Part shown: one piece after another, positions 31,332-39,690 of the stretch | Layout: every line of letters begins with the position of its first letter | How positions within the stretch are numbered: the first letter of the stretch is position 1 | Assembly: GCF_041429795.1 (NCBI RefSeq) | Contig: NZ_CP163424.1 | Location: 2,792,001 to 2,856,000 of the forward strand | Reading direction: 5' to 3' | DNA from: Algimonas porphyrae | GTDB taxonomy: Bacteria; Pseudomonadota; Alphaproteobacteria; Caulobacterales; Maricaulaceae | Length of the DNA: 64,000 nt | Notes under the pieces: generated by a model | Told to the model about the DNA's origin: nothing | Database searches by the model: none | What the model saw: only the letters and a program-made list of their open reading frames with translations | Made by a program: the position numbers and the translations under genes

Positions 31332-32377
31332 GCGACTATTCCGAAGATGCCGTCCTATCGGCGCTCAGCGGCGTCAAGGATGCCCTCTCTGAGCGGGACC
31401 TCGTCTCAGCGGGCCGCTTGTCCGATCTCAGCTTCGATGATGGCCGTTTGCGTATCATTCTGGGCCTGCCGCCCGAGACGACGCAGGATCAGGGCTTACA
31501 GCTCCGGAATGCTGCGGAAGCGGCGCTGACCGACCTGCCCGGCATTACGCAGCTTGCCGTGTTGCTGACGACGCATAAAGCGGCACCCGCCCTGAAGACT
31601 ACCGCGCCGAAGCGCCCGGACCGCAATCCCCATCCGAACAAGCGCCCCGAAGGCTACCAAGGGGACGCACAGGTCGCGAAAACCCTGGCTGTCAGCTCCG
31701 CCAAGGGCGGCGTCGGCAAATCGACTGTGACGGCGGGCCTGGCCCGCGCACTGGCAGCCGCCGGTCTGCGCATCGGCGTACTTGATGCGGATATACACGG
31801 GCCCAGCATACCGAGCCTGTTTGGCCTGTCCGGCCGGCTGGACAGCCGAATGGTTCAAAACCGCCGCCTGATCGGTCCGGCAGAGGTGGATGGCGTGAAG
31901 ATCGTGTCGATCGGACTTCTGACAGGTAGCGAGGATCCGGTGGTCTGGCGGGGGCCGATGGTTCAAGGCGCGATTGCGCGCATGCTGTGGGACACGGATT
32001 GGGGCGCGCTGGACTTGCTGCTGATCGACATGCCGCCCGGCACGGGCGATCCGCAACTGGGGCTGGCGCAGGATATTCAGCCTGACGGGGCCGTGATCGT
32101 GACGACACCGCAGGATCTGGCGCTTATGGATGCACGCAAGGGGGTCGGCATGTTCGAAAAGGTCGACATTCCCGTATCGGGATGGATCGAGAACATGGCC
32201 AGTTTCACCTGCCCGGATTGCGGGTCGGAACATCGCCTGTTCGGCGAAGGCGTGTTGGAGCTGCCCGCGGAACGGGCCATACCGAAGCTCGGCAGTCTTC
32301 CATTATCGCTGGAAATGCGTGACGCCCGCACAGGCTATGACGCGCTAGCCCAGGCCCTGCTTGGCCGTCTTTCCTGA
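31328..32377 (+). CDS. Mrp/ApbC-type iron-sulfur cluster carrier ATPase
   Basis: The GTG at 31328 overlaps the previous stop. The N-terminus (residues 1-90) is a MIP18/DUF59-like domain. Then comes the deviant Walker A motif in SSAKGGVGKSTVTAGLARAL, the Walker B region in LLIDMPPGTGDPQL, and a CxxC pair (SFTCPDCGSEHR) that binds the bridging Fe-S cluster in the dimer. The roughly 349 residues match the family. Mrp proteins carry and transfer 4Fe-4S clusters in the cytoplasm. The 3' end overlaps by 33 bases the convergent glycosyltransferase gene. Confidence 0.94.
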   Translation: MSDYSEDAVLSALSGVKDALSERDLVSAGRLSDLSFDDGRLRIILGLPPETTQDQGLQLRNAAEAALTDLPGITQLAVLLTTHKAAPALKTTAPKRPDRNPHPNKRPEGYQGDAQVAKTLAVSSAKGGVGKSTVTAGLARALAAAGLRIGVLDADIHGPSIPSLFGLSGRLDSRMVQNRRLIGPAEVDGVKIVSIGLLTGSEDPVVWRGPMVQGAIARMLWDTDWGALDLLLIDMPPGTGDPQLGLAQDIQPDGAVIVTTPQDLALMDARKGVGMFEKVDIPVSGWIENMASFTCPDCGSEHRLFGEGVLELPAERAIPKLGSLPLSLEMRDARTGYDALAQALLGRLS

Positions 32378-33313
32378 ACGCAGAGCCCACTTCGCATAGA
32401 GCCAGAAGATTCGAGGCCCCTCGACCAGATAGCGTTTCCACAGACGGCGCGGTTCCGATGCCAGGCGGTGCAGCCATTCCAGTCGCGCTTCCTGCATCCA
32501 GACCGGTGCCCGTTTGACACGACCGCCGATGAAGTCGAGCGACGCGCCGACGCACAGGCCGAAGCCGACGCAATCGCCCCTGTCCAGACAGGCTTTGGCA
32601 ATCATTTCCTGCTGCGGGCTGCCGACGCAGATGAAGATATAGCGCGCCGGATTGTCGGCGACGAACTGTGCGCATTTCGCCACTTCGTCCGGCTTGTGCC
32701 GCAGACCCATTGGCGGCTCATAGTGATTGACCTGGGTCAGCCCGTAACGGGCCTTGACGATATTGACGATCTCGCGATCCGCTCCGATCACAGTAATCGG
32801 ATCGTTCGCCGTGATGACATTGTCGAATAATTGCTGGCTGAGTGACGATCCCGGCACCGCCGAAAGTGGTAATCCCGATAGATGGGCGAGCGCTTCGAGA
32901 ATGCGCGAATCGCAAACGGAGAGCCAGGCCGCCTCATAGAGTGGGCGATAGATGTCCGGTTCCTGATTAAGACGGACCAGATGGTCGACATTGGGTGTCG
33001 CAATGTAGCGAAAGCTGTGGCGCAATGTCATCCACTTGGCGCGCTGCAAGGTCTGCAACGGTGTCAGCGGGTCGAAAATCGCCCCAATAAATTCATAGCT
33101 GCGCGGATTGATGCGCCAGTCGTTCGGGTCCGGCAGAGTCCGGGCACGACGTTGCTGCCCACGCGGTTGAGCCGGCGGGAACAGCCCGTCCGGCGTCAGG
33201 CCTCGCGCCGCCACCCCCTTTTCGACGGTGGACGCTTCAGGCCTATCGCCCGGCAGGTCAGCAGGATTATGCGGCTGCGTGTCGGATGGTCTTGATGTAC
33301 GAACTGCGCTCAC
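32345..33313 (-). CDS. WecG/TagA/CpsF-family glycosyltransferase
   Basis: The GTG at 33313 is preceded by a GAGGGGCAGG site. After an unconserved N-terminal 80 residues, the core shows RYIATPNVDHLVRLNQ, then SVCDSRILEALAHLSG, then PITVIGADREIVNIV and FICVGSPQQEMIAKA. The order fits the family that adds N-acetylmannosamine-type sugars to lipid-linked intermediates on the inner face of the membrane (exopolysaccharide, enterobacterial common antigen or teichoic linkage units). The C-terminus is basic and hydrophobic (RRLWKRYLVEGPRIFWLYA), suggesting membrane association. The donor sugar cannot be told. No other polysaccharide genes lie adjacent. Confidence 0.92.
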   Translation of the reverse strand: MSAVRTSRPSDTQPHNPADLPGDRPEASTVEKGVAARGLTPDGLFPPAQPRGQQRRARTLPDPNDWRINPRSYEFIGAIFDPLTPLQTLQRAKWMTLRHSFRYIATPNVDHLVRLNQEPDIYRPLYEAAWLSVCDSRILEALAHLSGLPLSAVPGSSLSQQLFDNVITANDPITVIGADREIVNIVKARYGLTQVNHYEPPMGLRHKPDEVAKCAQFVADNPARYIFICVGSPQQEMIAKACLDRGDCVGFGLCVGASLDFIGGRVKRAPVWMQEARLEWLHRLASEPRRLWKRYLVEGPRIFWLYAKWALRSGKTAKQGLG

Positions 33314-33406
33314 GCCCTGCCCCTCAGATTGATGGGTCAGCTATAGGCAGCGCACCGTGAAAATCGCGTTAGCAGACCGTTCAGTGGGCATTTACCATAT
33401 GACGCC

Positions 33407-33433
33407 GTGAAACGATCTGGGAGATCATTTCAC
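33407..33433. other. Hairpin between glycosyltransferase and rcdA
   Basis: GTGAAACGATCT pairs with AGATCATTTCAC at 11 of 12 positions across a 3-base loop. It lies after the rcdA stop on the minus strand, but without a T-run. Possibly a weak terminator or RNA stability element. Confidence 0.45.
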
Positions 33434-33480
33434 ATGGAACCGAACAACCAGTCGTTCGGTATGAGGTCGACCACAGTAAA

Positions 33481-34041
33481 TTACCGCGGCGTATTGCCGA
33501 AAGCCGCTTCCAGCCGATTGATCTGATCGGCCACCGTATTGCCAGTCTGTGCGGCGATCGTCCCGTAAAGCGAACGATCCAGGCGCATGATCCGCTCATA
33601 GATGGATTTGGACCGCGCACTCAGGTCCAGCAGGCGGGCGGGCAGCCCATAGGCATCACGCGCAATTTCGGAAAAGGACGGTTTGCCCTCCTCGGTCTCT
33701 TCGGAGACCAGACGGTATTTCTCGGCTCTTGCTTCCGTCAGCGTCATATCCCCTTCCTTGAGGGCACGCTGAACCAGAAGCCAGCTCGCAACCTGCATCA
33801 GGCGGGTTGTGAGGCGCATGCTCTGCGACGCGTATGTCAGCGCATCGTCGCGACCCAGGCGCTTGGATTCTTCCCGGCCCGGCCCGTCCAGATAGGCGGC
33901 CGTCTCTTCAACCATATCCATGCCTTCGCGAAAGGTTCGGGCAAAAAGCTCGGATCGGGTGAATTGCAGAAGACGATCTTCCGCTTGCACCGTCATCGGA
34001 TCGCTGACCTGAATCTCGGTGGTTTTAAGTGTGGCTGTCAT
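33481..34041 (-). CDS. rcdA: Regulator of CtrA degradation RcdA (DUF1465)
   Basis: The 186-residue product contains REGMDMVEETAAYLDGPGRE and SQSMRLTTRLMQVASWLLVQ, the conserved core of Caulobacter RcdA. RcdA is an adaptor that helps bring CtrA and other clients to the ClpXP protease through CpdR and PopA at the start of the cell cycle. The ATG at 34041 follows a GGGACGA stretch; an ATG five codons upstream is possible. A much longer open frame continues upstream but reads through the DUF1192 gene on the same strand and is not coding. The DUF1192 gene lies just upstream, as in many alphaproteobacteria. Confidence 0.93.
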   Translation of the reverse strand: MTATLKTTEIQVSDPMTVQAEDRLLQFTRSELFARTFREGMDMVEETAAYLDGPGREESKRLGRDDALTYASQSMRLTTRLMQVASWLLVQRALKEGDMTLTEARAEKYRLVSEETEEGKPSFSEIARDAYGLPARLLDLSARSKSIYERIMRLDRSLYGTIAAQTGNTVADQINRLEAAFGNTPR

Positions 34042-34180
34042 TGGGTCGTCCCGCATGTCAGGTCGTGTGTATCGCGAGTTGATGGCTTTGCAAGTGACAC
34101 GCCACATCGTCGCAAACCCGTTAAGAATTACGCGGAGTGGATGAAAATTAACCATATTTTTGAGTGCCGATTGCCTCCGG

Positions 34181-34378
34181 TTAAGTCGGTTTGGACGAAA
34201 ACAGCGCGTCCGCGGCATTCCGCTCGCGGCTTTTCTTGTCCCGTTCGCCTTCCAGGCGAGCAATCTCGGCGCGATAGGCGGCGATTCGTCCGTCCAGCTC
34301 ATGCAAGGAGAGACCATAGAGCGATTCACCGATCCTGTAGGACTCGACCTCGGTCAGTTTGGGGTCCAGCTCATCCAT
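34181..34378 (-). CDS. DUF1192 small coiled-coil protein
   Basis: The 65-residue protein (MDELDPKLTEVESYRIGESL, then LSLHELDGRIAAYRAEIARL) matches the DUF1192 pattern: a short acidic start, LSxxEL, a short coiled coil, and AADALF near the end. Function is unknown. It often lies beside rcdA, as here, and is probably co-transcribed with it. Confidence 0.88.
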   Translation of the reverse strand: MDELDPKLTEVESYRIGESLYGLSLHELDGRIAAYRAEIARLEGERDKKSRERNAADALFSSKPT

Positions 34379-34534
34379 AACGACTCCTCACGCTTGCCAA
34401 AGAGCCTCTAACCGCTTACTTACCGATTTGTCGATAAGGCGAGCACGCCAAACCCGACGCCCCGACCCCGCAGTGAGCGGGGTTTTTCTATGGGCGAAAC
34501 AAAAGTGGGCGTGCTGCATTCGAAGGAGAGAGAC

Positions 34535-35188
34535 ATGACACAGATTCTGATGCCGAAAGCGACCGCCGTCTGGCTGATCGACAACACGGCGATGAGCTTC
34601 AAGCAGATCAGCGAATTTTGCGGTCTGCATATTCTGGAAGTCGAAGGTATTGCCGATGGTGATGTCGGACAGGGCATTCGCGGTGCCGATCCGATCGCCA
34701 ATGGGCAGGTCTCCCGCGAAGAAATCGAAAAAGCCGAAACCGACCCGAACTATGCGATGAAACCGAACACGTTCGATGCGGACGAGCTGCCCAAACCGAA
34801 AAAGCGTGGCCCTCGCTATACGCCGCTGTCTCGCCGTCAGGATCGTCCGGACGCGATCGCCTGGCTGGTGCGGAACCACCCGGAAATGTCGGACGCGCAG
34901 ATATCGAAGCTGATCGGTACGACCAAACCGACGATCAAATCGATCCGCGAGCGCACACACTGGAAGATCAACACGATCCAGCCGCAGGATCCAGTCAGTC
35001 TTGGCCTGACGAGCCAGATCGACCTTGATGCTGCTGTGAAGATTGCAGCGGAGAAAAAAGCCAAGGAAGACGCAAAGAACGCCGTCGAAGGCGGCGAAGC
35101 CCTGCAACCGGCCCCGCAGCCGGAACCGGAAGAAGAAACGTCGAAAGCGGATTTGACGCTGGAAAACTTGTTTAAGCCGTCCACCTGA
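34535..35188 (+). CDS. trcR: DUF1013 cell-cycle transcriptional regulator (TrcR type)
   Basis: The ATG at 34535 has a strong GAAGGAGAG site. The 217-residue product has the DUF1013 N-terminus (ILMPKATAVWLIDNTAMSF), a likely helix-turn-helix in SFKQISEFCGLHILEVEGI, the KKRGPRYTPLSRRQDRPDAI segment, and a second helical unit (SDAQISKLIGTTKPTIKSI). An acidic Pro-rich tail ends it. DUF1013 proteins are near-universal in alphaproteobacteria, and the TrcR name comes from Caulobacter cell-cycle work. It is divergent from DUF1192/rcdA, so two cell-cycle genes share this promoter region. Confidence 0.93.
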   Translation: MTQILMPKATAVWLIDNTAMSFKQISEFCGLHILEVEGIADGDVGQGIRGADPIANGQVSREEIEKAETDPNYAMKPNTFDADELPKPKKRGPRYTPLSRRQDRPDAIAWLVRNHPEMSDAQISKLIGTTKPTIKSIRERTHWKINTIQPQDPVSLGLTSQIDLDAAVKIAAEKKAKEDAKNAVEGGEALQPAPQPEPEEETSKADLTLENLFKPST

Positions 35189-35255
35189 CCCAATGTCATA
35201 GACTGGCACATGCGCGCGTCCCATGCGACGGGGCGGCGCAATCTGGGAAAGGACG

Positions 35256-36062
35256 TCAGTCCTGTCCCAGCGGCATCGTATAATTCAGCGCCAGGCGTCC
35301 GCCGTCGGCATAGATGCACTGACCCGTAATATAGCTGCTTTCGTCCGAGAGCAGCCAGGACGTCACGGCAGCGATTTCGTCAGGCAGGCCGGGGCGCCCC
35401 ATCGGCGTGCGCGACAGGATCTTGTTCATTGCGGCGGGATCGGCATTTACCTTGGCCAGCATTTCCGTCTTGATGGATCCGGGTCCGACGGCGTTCACGC
35501 GAATGCCGTAAGGGGCGAGTTCGATCGCCATGGCGCGTGTCATCTGGCGCAAGCCCCCTTTGGATACGGTGTAGGCCAGATAGTCCGGGATCGCGACCGT
35601 ATCGTTGATGGAGGACATGTTGACGATGGCATAGGGCCGCTCGTTCAGGCGGGAGCGGTCATCCCGATCCTCGATCTCCTTGACCATATGCTGCGCGACG
35701 GCACGGCTGACGAGGAATGGTCCGCGCAGATTGACCGCGATATTGCGGTCGAAATCCTCGATGCTCATATCGAGCGCGCCCCCTTTGACGGCGATGGCGG
35801 CATTATTCACCAGACCATCGATCCGCCCGAAGGATGACAGCGTCTCCGCGATCAGATTATGAACCTTGAGCGGGTCGGAGACGTCGGCTTCGATAAAAAC
35901 GGCCCGGTCATTATCCGCAGCGAGGTCCTTGGCGGCGCGAAAGCCTGCATCCGTGTCCATGTCGGTCAGCACGACCCTGTGACCGTCTTCGACAAGACGC
36001 TGGGCGCAGGCCAGTCCGATGCCCTTTGCGGCACCGGTTACAATGATGGTTCTGTTGTCCAT
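35256..36062 (-). CDS. Classical short-chain dehydrogenase/reductase
   Basis: The 268-residue protein has TGAAKGIG (nucleotide binding), NNAA, the catalytic Ser in NMSS, and YTVSK with Tyr and Lys. After these come the PG motif (AVGPGSIKT) and the ITGQCIYADGG end of classical SDRs. An aspartate after the second beta strand (LTDMD) favours NAD. A good AGGAGA site precedes the ATG. The substrate is unknown. It resembles sugar or alcohol dehydrogenases of this family more than 3-oxoacyl-ACP reductase, but this is not certain. Confidence 0.9.
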   Translation of the reverse strand: MDNRTIIVTGAAKGIGLACAQRLVEDGHRVVLTDMDTDAGFRAAKDLAADNDRAVFIEADVSDPLKVHNLIAETLSSFGRIDGLVNNAAIAVKGGALDMSIEDFDRNIAVNLRGPFLVSRAVAQHMVKEIEDRDDRSRLNERPYAIVNMSSINDTVAIPDYLAYTVSKGGLRQMTRAMAIELAPYGIRVNAVGPGSIKTEMLAKVNADPAAMNKILSRTPMGRPGLPDEIAAVTSWLLSDESSYITGQCIYADGGRLALNYTMPLGQD

Positions 36063-36327
36063 GTGGGTCTCCTAGTTTGCCTGCGAACGAACGGGTAACG
36101 CGCACAGGCGCCGCCGAGCACGATGGGTCTTCGGTGTGGTTCGAAGAACCCGAGCGGCAGCGCGTTCTGATCGCAGCCATTTATTTTCACATCGAGCGGG
36201 CTTTCGCTGCCGCTCAGCGCGCCTGACGGCGCGCGGCGACAAAAACACCACTACAGCCCCTCGCTTGGCTCGGAGTGGACGTTTTTGCCAATCATCGACA
36301 GCAGCGGCCAGAGGGTAACACTGGGCG

Positions 36328-37710
36328 TCACGCCTGCATCGCCCAGCCTTCGACGTCCATCGCCGCCTGACGGACAGCTTCGGACAAGGTCGGATGGGCG
36401 TGACAGGTGCGGGCCAGATCTTCGGATGCCGCCTTGAATTCCATGCCGAGACAGATTTCATGGATCATATCGCCGGCACCCGGCGCAATGATATGACCAC
36501 CGAGAATCTCGTCCGTTTCCGCATGGGCGAGGATTTTCGCAAAACCGTCTGTTTCGTGATTACAGCGCGCACGACTGTTGGCCATCAACGGGAACTTGCC
36601 AACCTTGTAAGGCACACCTGCCTCTTTCAGCTCATCTTCCGTTTTGCCGACATTGGCGATTTCCGGGAAGGTATAGACCACGCCCGGAATGGCGTCGTAA
36701 TTCACATGACCGGACTGACCGGCGATCGTCTCGGCGACTGCGACGCCTTCCTCTTCGGCTTTGTGCGCCAGCATCGGACCTTCGGTCACATCACCGATGG
36801 CGTAGACGCCTTCGCCCGCCTTCCAGTGATTGGTCTTGATGAAACCGCGATCCGTCGTTTCGATACCGACCGTGTCGAGACCGAGATTATCCGTATAGGG
36901 TTTGCGGCCGATCGCAACGAGCACAACATCCGCTTCGAACGACTTTTCCTTTCCGCCCTTGGCCGCTTCGGATTCGATCTTCACAGTCTTGCCAGAACCA
37001 TCGACAGCCGTGACCTTACGGCCCAGTTCGAACTTCATGCCCTGCTTCTTGAAGATACGGGCCGAGGTCTTGCGGACTTCCATATCCATGCCGGGCAGGA
37101 TCTGATCGAGATATTCGATCACGGTCACTTCGGCGCCCAGACGACGCCAGACGGAACCCAGTTCCAGCCCAATCACGCCGCCGCCAATGACGATCATACG
37201 CTTCGGGACCGACTGCAATTCCAGCGCGCCGGTGGAGGAGACGATCTTTTTCTCGTCGATTTCGATGAAAGGCAGCGAGGCGACTTCCGATCCCGTTGCG
37301 ATGACGATATTCTTTGTTTCGTAAGTCTTGCCTGCGACCTCGACTTTGCCCTTACCGACAATCTTGCCGAACCCCTGAATGTGATCGACCTTGTTCTTCT
37401 TGAACAGGAAGGCGATGCCTTTGGTCAGACCGTCCACAACCTCGGCCTTCTTCTCAATCATCTTCGGCACATCGGCAGAGACTTTCGCGCTCATGCCCAT
37501 ATCCTCGAAATGCTTATCGGCTGTCTCGTAAAGTTCCGTCGCGTGCAGCAGCGCCTTGGACGGGATACAGCCCACATTCAGACAGGTGCCACCCAGCGTA
37601 TCGCGGGTTTCAACGCACGCCACTTTCAGGCCCAGTTGGCCACAGCGAATGGCGCAGTTATAGCCGCCGGGTCCGCCACCGATGATGATGACGTCATAAG
37701 TCTCGGCCAT
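36328..37710 (-). CDS. lpdA: Dihydrolipoamide dehydrogenase
   Basis: The 460-residue flavoprotein has the FAD site [20 protein letters not shown], the redox disulfide in [17 protein letters not shown], the NAD site [20 protein letters not shown], and the His-Glu pair in CHAHPTLSE. It is the E3 component of 2-oxo acid dehydrogenase complexes and the glycine cleavage system, oxidising dihydrolipoyl groups with NAD. The 2-oxoglutarate dehydrogenase genes that often precede it are not in the window, where an SDR and a transporter flank it. A GGAG site precedes the ATG. Confidence 0.96.
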   Translation of the reverse strand: MAETYDVIIIGGGPGGYNCAIRCGQLGLKVACVETRDTLGGTCLNVGCIPSKALLHATELYETADKHFEDMGMSAKVSADVPKMIEKKAEVVDGLTKGIAFLFKKNKVDHIQGFGKIVGKGKVEVAGKTYETKNIVIATGSEVASLPFIEIDEKKIVSSTGALELQSVPKRMIVIGGGVIGLELGSVWRRLGAEVTVIEYLDQILPGMDMEVRKTSARIFKKQGMKFELGRKVTAVDGSGKTVKIESEAAKGGKEKSFEADVVLVAIGRKPYTDNLGLDTVGIETTDRGFIKTNHWKAGEGVYAIGDVTEGPMLAHKAEEEGVAVAETIAGQSGHVNYDAIPGVVYTFPEIANVGKTEDELKEAGVPYKVGKFPLMANSRARCNHETDGFAKILAHAETDEILGGHIIAPGAGDMIHEICLGMEFKAASEDLARTCHAHPTLSEAVRQAAMDVEGWAMQA

Positions 37711-37896
37711 GGAAAAATCTCCGTTGCAAGGTCGCCGCGGCCTTTAGGCCGACAGGCGCGCAAACTCAATGGCGTGCGAGAGGCGATCAACAGGGGCGCG
37801 GTGGAAAAATGTGCCGCCGCCGGACCCTGTGCGCCAATTCAATGTCTCCTTCAATGCGCGCCTTTCGCGGCGCCTATGATTGGGTTAGGCCGGGCT

Positions 37897-39231
37897 ATGC
37901 TATCCCTGTTCGAAATCGCCGCGCTTCTGCTGGTTCTCTCTGCACTTCTCTCCTGGATCAACCGTGTGTGGCTGAAACTGCCGCATACGATCGGCCTGCT
38001 GGTCATGGCGCTGCTGGCGTCCTTTGTGGTGATCGGCCTGCACGCGGTCGCACCGGGTCTGCAAGTCTATCAGACCCTGAGCGGGGCGATCGGACAGATC
38101 GATTTCAACGAAACGCTGATGAAGGGCATGCTGGGCTTCCTGCTGTTTGCGGGCGCTCTGCATGTTGATTTTGCCAAGCTGAAGAATGCCAAATGGGCGA
38201 TCGGCTCGATGGCAACCTTCGGCGTGGTGCTGTCGACCTTCATCGTCGGTACCGGTTTCTGGTTGCTGGCCGGATTGTTCGGCGTCGACCTGCCCTATAT
38301 CTGGGCGCTTGTCTTTGGGGCCTTGATCAGTCCGACCGATCCCGTCGCCGTGCTGTCGATCCTGAAAACGGTGAACATGCCCAAATCGCTGGAAACCAAG
38401 ATTGCGGGCGAAAGCCTGTTCAATGACGGTGTGGGTGTCGTCGTGTTCACCCTGATCCTGGCCATCGCCGCGGCAGGCGCGAGCAACCATGCGATGGGCG
38501 GCGACGTTCTTCTCGCTGGACCGATTCTGGCCAGCGCGCCCGGCGCAGGCGTCGGTGTCTGGGACGTTGCCGAACTGTTTCTGGTCGACGCTGTCGGCGG
38601 GGCCGTTCTCGGCCTGATCGCAGGCTGGATCGGCTATCACATGATGGAACGGATTGATGAGGCCGCGATCGAAATTCTGATCAGTCTGGCGCTCGTCGCG
38701 GGCACCTATGCCATCGCCTATCGCATCGATATTCTCGGCCATCACCTGTCCGGCCCCATCGCCGTGGTCGTCGCCGGTCTGATGATTGGCAATCGCGGCG
38801 CGGCCTTCGCCATGTCGGAGACAACGAAATCGGCCCTGTTCGGTTTCTGGGAGATGATTGACGAAATTCTCAACTCCGTCCTGTTCCTGCTGATCGGTCT
38901 GGAACTGCTCGTTCTCGGCCTGTCGCCAAGCTATGCGGGCATCACCCTGCTCGCCATCCCGCTCATCCTGCTGGCCCGCCTGACCGCCGTCTCTGTTCCG
39001 ATGAAACTGCTCGGCACCTTCCGGCAATTCACCAAGGGCGCAATCCCGGTCCTGACCTGGGGCGGCGTGCGCGGCGGGATTTCGGTCGCGCTAGCCCTCA
39101 GCCTGCCGGATAATGAGCATAAGCCGCTAATCCTGACGGCGACATATGGCGTGGTCGTCTTTTCCATCATCGTGCAGGGCCTGACGATCAAACGCGTGGT
39201 CAAGCGCGTCGTCGATCCCGAGCTGCTCTGA
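37897..39231 (+). CDS. CPA1-family sodium/proton antiporter
   Basis: From the ATG at 37897 the protein has about 444 residues and some twelve membrane helices. [16 protein letters not shown] and [15 protein letters not shown] are the family's conserved ion-binding helices, and [19 protein letters not shown] lies near the end. It exchanges Na+ (or K+) for H+ across the inner membrane. The frame is open for 1.5 kb upstream, but that part is antisense to lpdA and reads as His/Asp-rich non-membrane sequence. The chosen start gives a hydrophobic helix directly. AGGCCGGG lies just before it. Confidence 0.94.
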   Translation: MLSLFEIAALLLVLSALLSWINRVWLKLPHTIGLLVMALLASFVVIGLHAVAPGLQVYQTLSGAIGQIDFNETLMKGMLGFLLFAGALHVDFAKLKNAKWAIGSMATFGVVLSTFIVGTGFWLLAGLFGVDLPYIWALVFGALISPTDPVAVLSILKTVNMPKSLETKIAGESLFNDGVGVVVFTLILAIAAAGASNHAMGGDVLLAGPILASAPGAGVGVWDVAELFLVDAVGGAVLGLIAGWIGYHMMERIDEAAIEILISLALVAGTYAIAYRIDILGHHLSGPIAVVVAGLMIGNRGAAFAMSETTKSALFGFWEMIDEILNSVLFLLIGLELLVLGLSPSYAGITLLAIPLILLARLTAVSVPMKLLGTFRQFTKGAIPVLTWGGVRGGISVALALSLPDNEHKPLILTATYGVVVFSIIVQGLTIKRVVKRVVDPELL

Positions 39232-39260
39232 CGCGCATTTGCGGCCCACATTTTTGTGAT

Positions 39261-39280
39261 GCCGGGCTGCGCGGCCCGGC
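39261..39280. other. GC-rich inverted repeat
   Basis: GCCGGGC and GCCCGGC form a 7-bp stem with a 6-base loop between the antiporter stop and the zinc-receptor pair. It lacks a T-run and is a possible terminator or a short dispersed palindrome. Confidence 0.4.
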
Positions 39281-39317
39281 TTGATCCATATCAGTTATGT
39301 GATTAAGTCACGCCACC

Positions 39318-39632
39318 GTGACGCGCCCGCCTGTCATACGATCGATTGCGATCCTGTTCGCTGCCTTGTTCCTGCTGGGACAGGGTCTGGCCTCTGCGCA
39401 TACGGTCGAATTTGGCGGCGACCATGACCATGACGGCGTCGCCTGTACCGTCTCCGTCCTGGGCGAAGATGCGGCCTTGCTCCCGGTGCCGCTGGAAACC
39501 CAGACGGCTCCGGTCGAGGAAACGCCTCTCATCGCCGTACAGCCGACCGGAGCCGTCCTGTTTGACAGTGCTCATCCTTGCCGCGCGCCACCGCCGAGGG
39601 CCCCACCCCAGCTGACTTCACACATTCTCTAA
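39318..39632 (+). CDS. Small exported protein upstream of the TonB receptor
   Basis: The GTG start gives 104 residues with a signal peptide (SIAILFAALFLLGQGLASA). A GGDHDHDG segment near the mature N-terminus could bind metal, and a CRAPPPRAPP motif lies near the end. Small His-containing secreted proteins with such an RAPP end are often encoded just before metal TonB receptors. The receptor starts 58 bases downstream and the pair is probably one transcript. It may bind or sense zinc or copper in the periplasm, but this is inference from composition and position. Confidence 0.75.
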   Translation: MTRPPVIRSIAILFAALFLLGQGLASAHTVEFGGDHDHDGVACTVSVLGEDAALLPVPLETQTAPVEETPLIAVQPTGAVLFDSAHPCRAPPPRAPPQLTSHIL

Positions 39633-39690
39633 AACGGACTGTCGGAGACGGTCCGGCCGTTTCCCTGTTTTTTCGTGAAGTCTGAAATCC

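Noticed and set aside
34042-34329. N-terminal extension of rcdA
   Set aside because: It reads through the DUF1192 gene in another frame and the translated sequence is not protein-like. The family start fits the ATG at 34041.
36394-37896. Long plus-strand open frame continuous with the antiporter, giving a protein of 945 residues
   Set aside because: The first 500 residues are exactly antisense to lpdA and read as His/Asp-rich shadow sequence. The antiporter starts with its own membrane helix at 37897.
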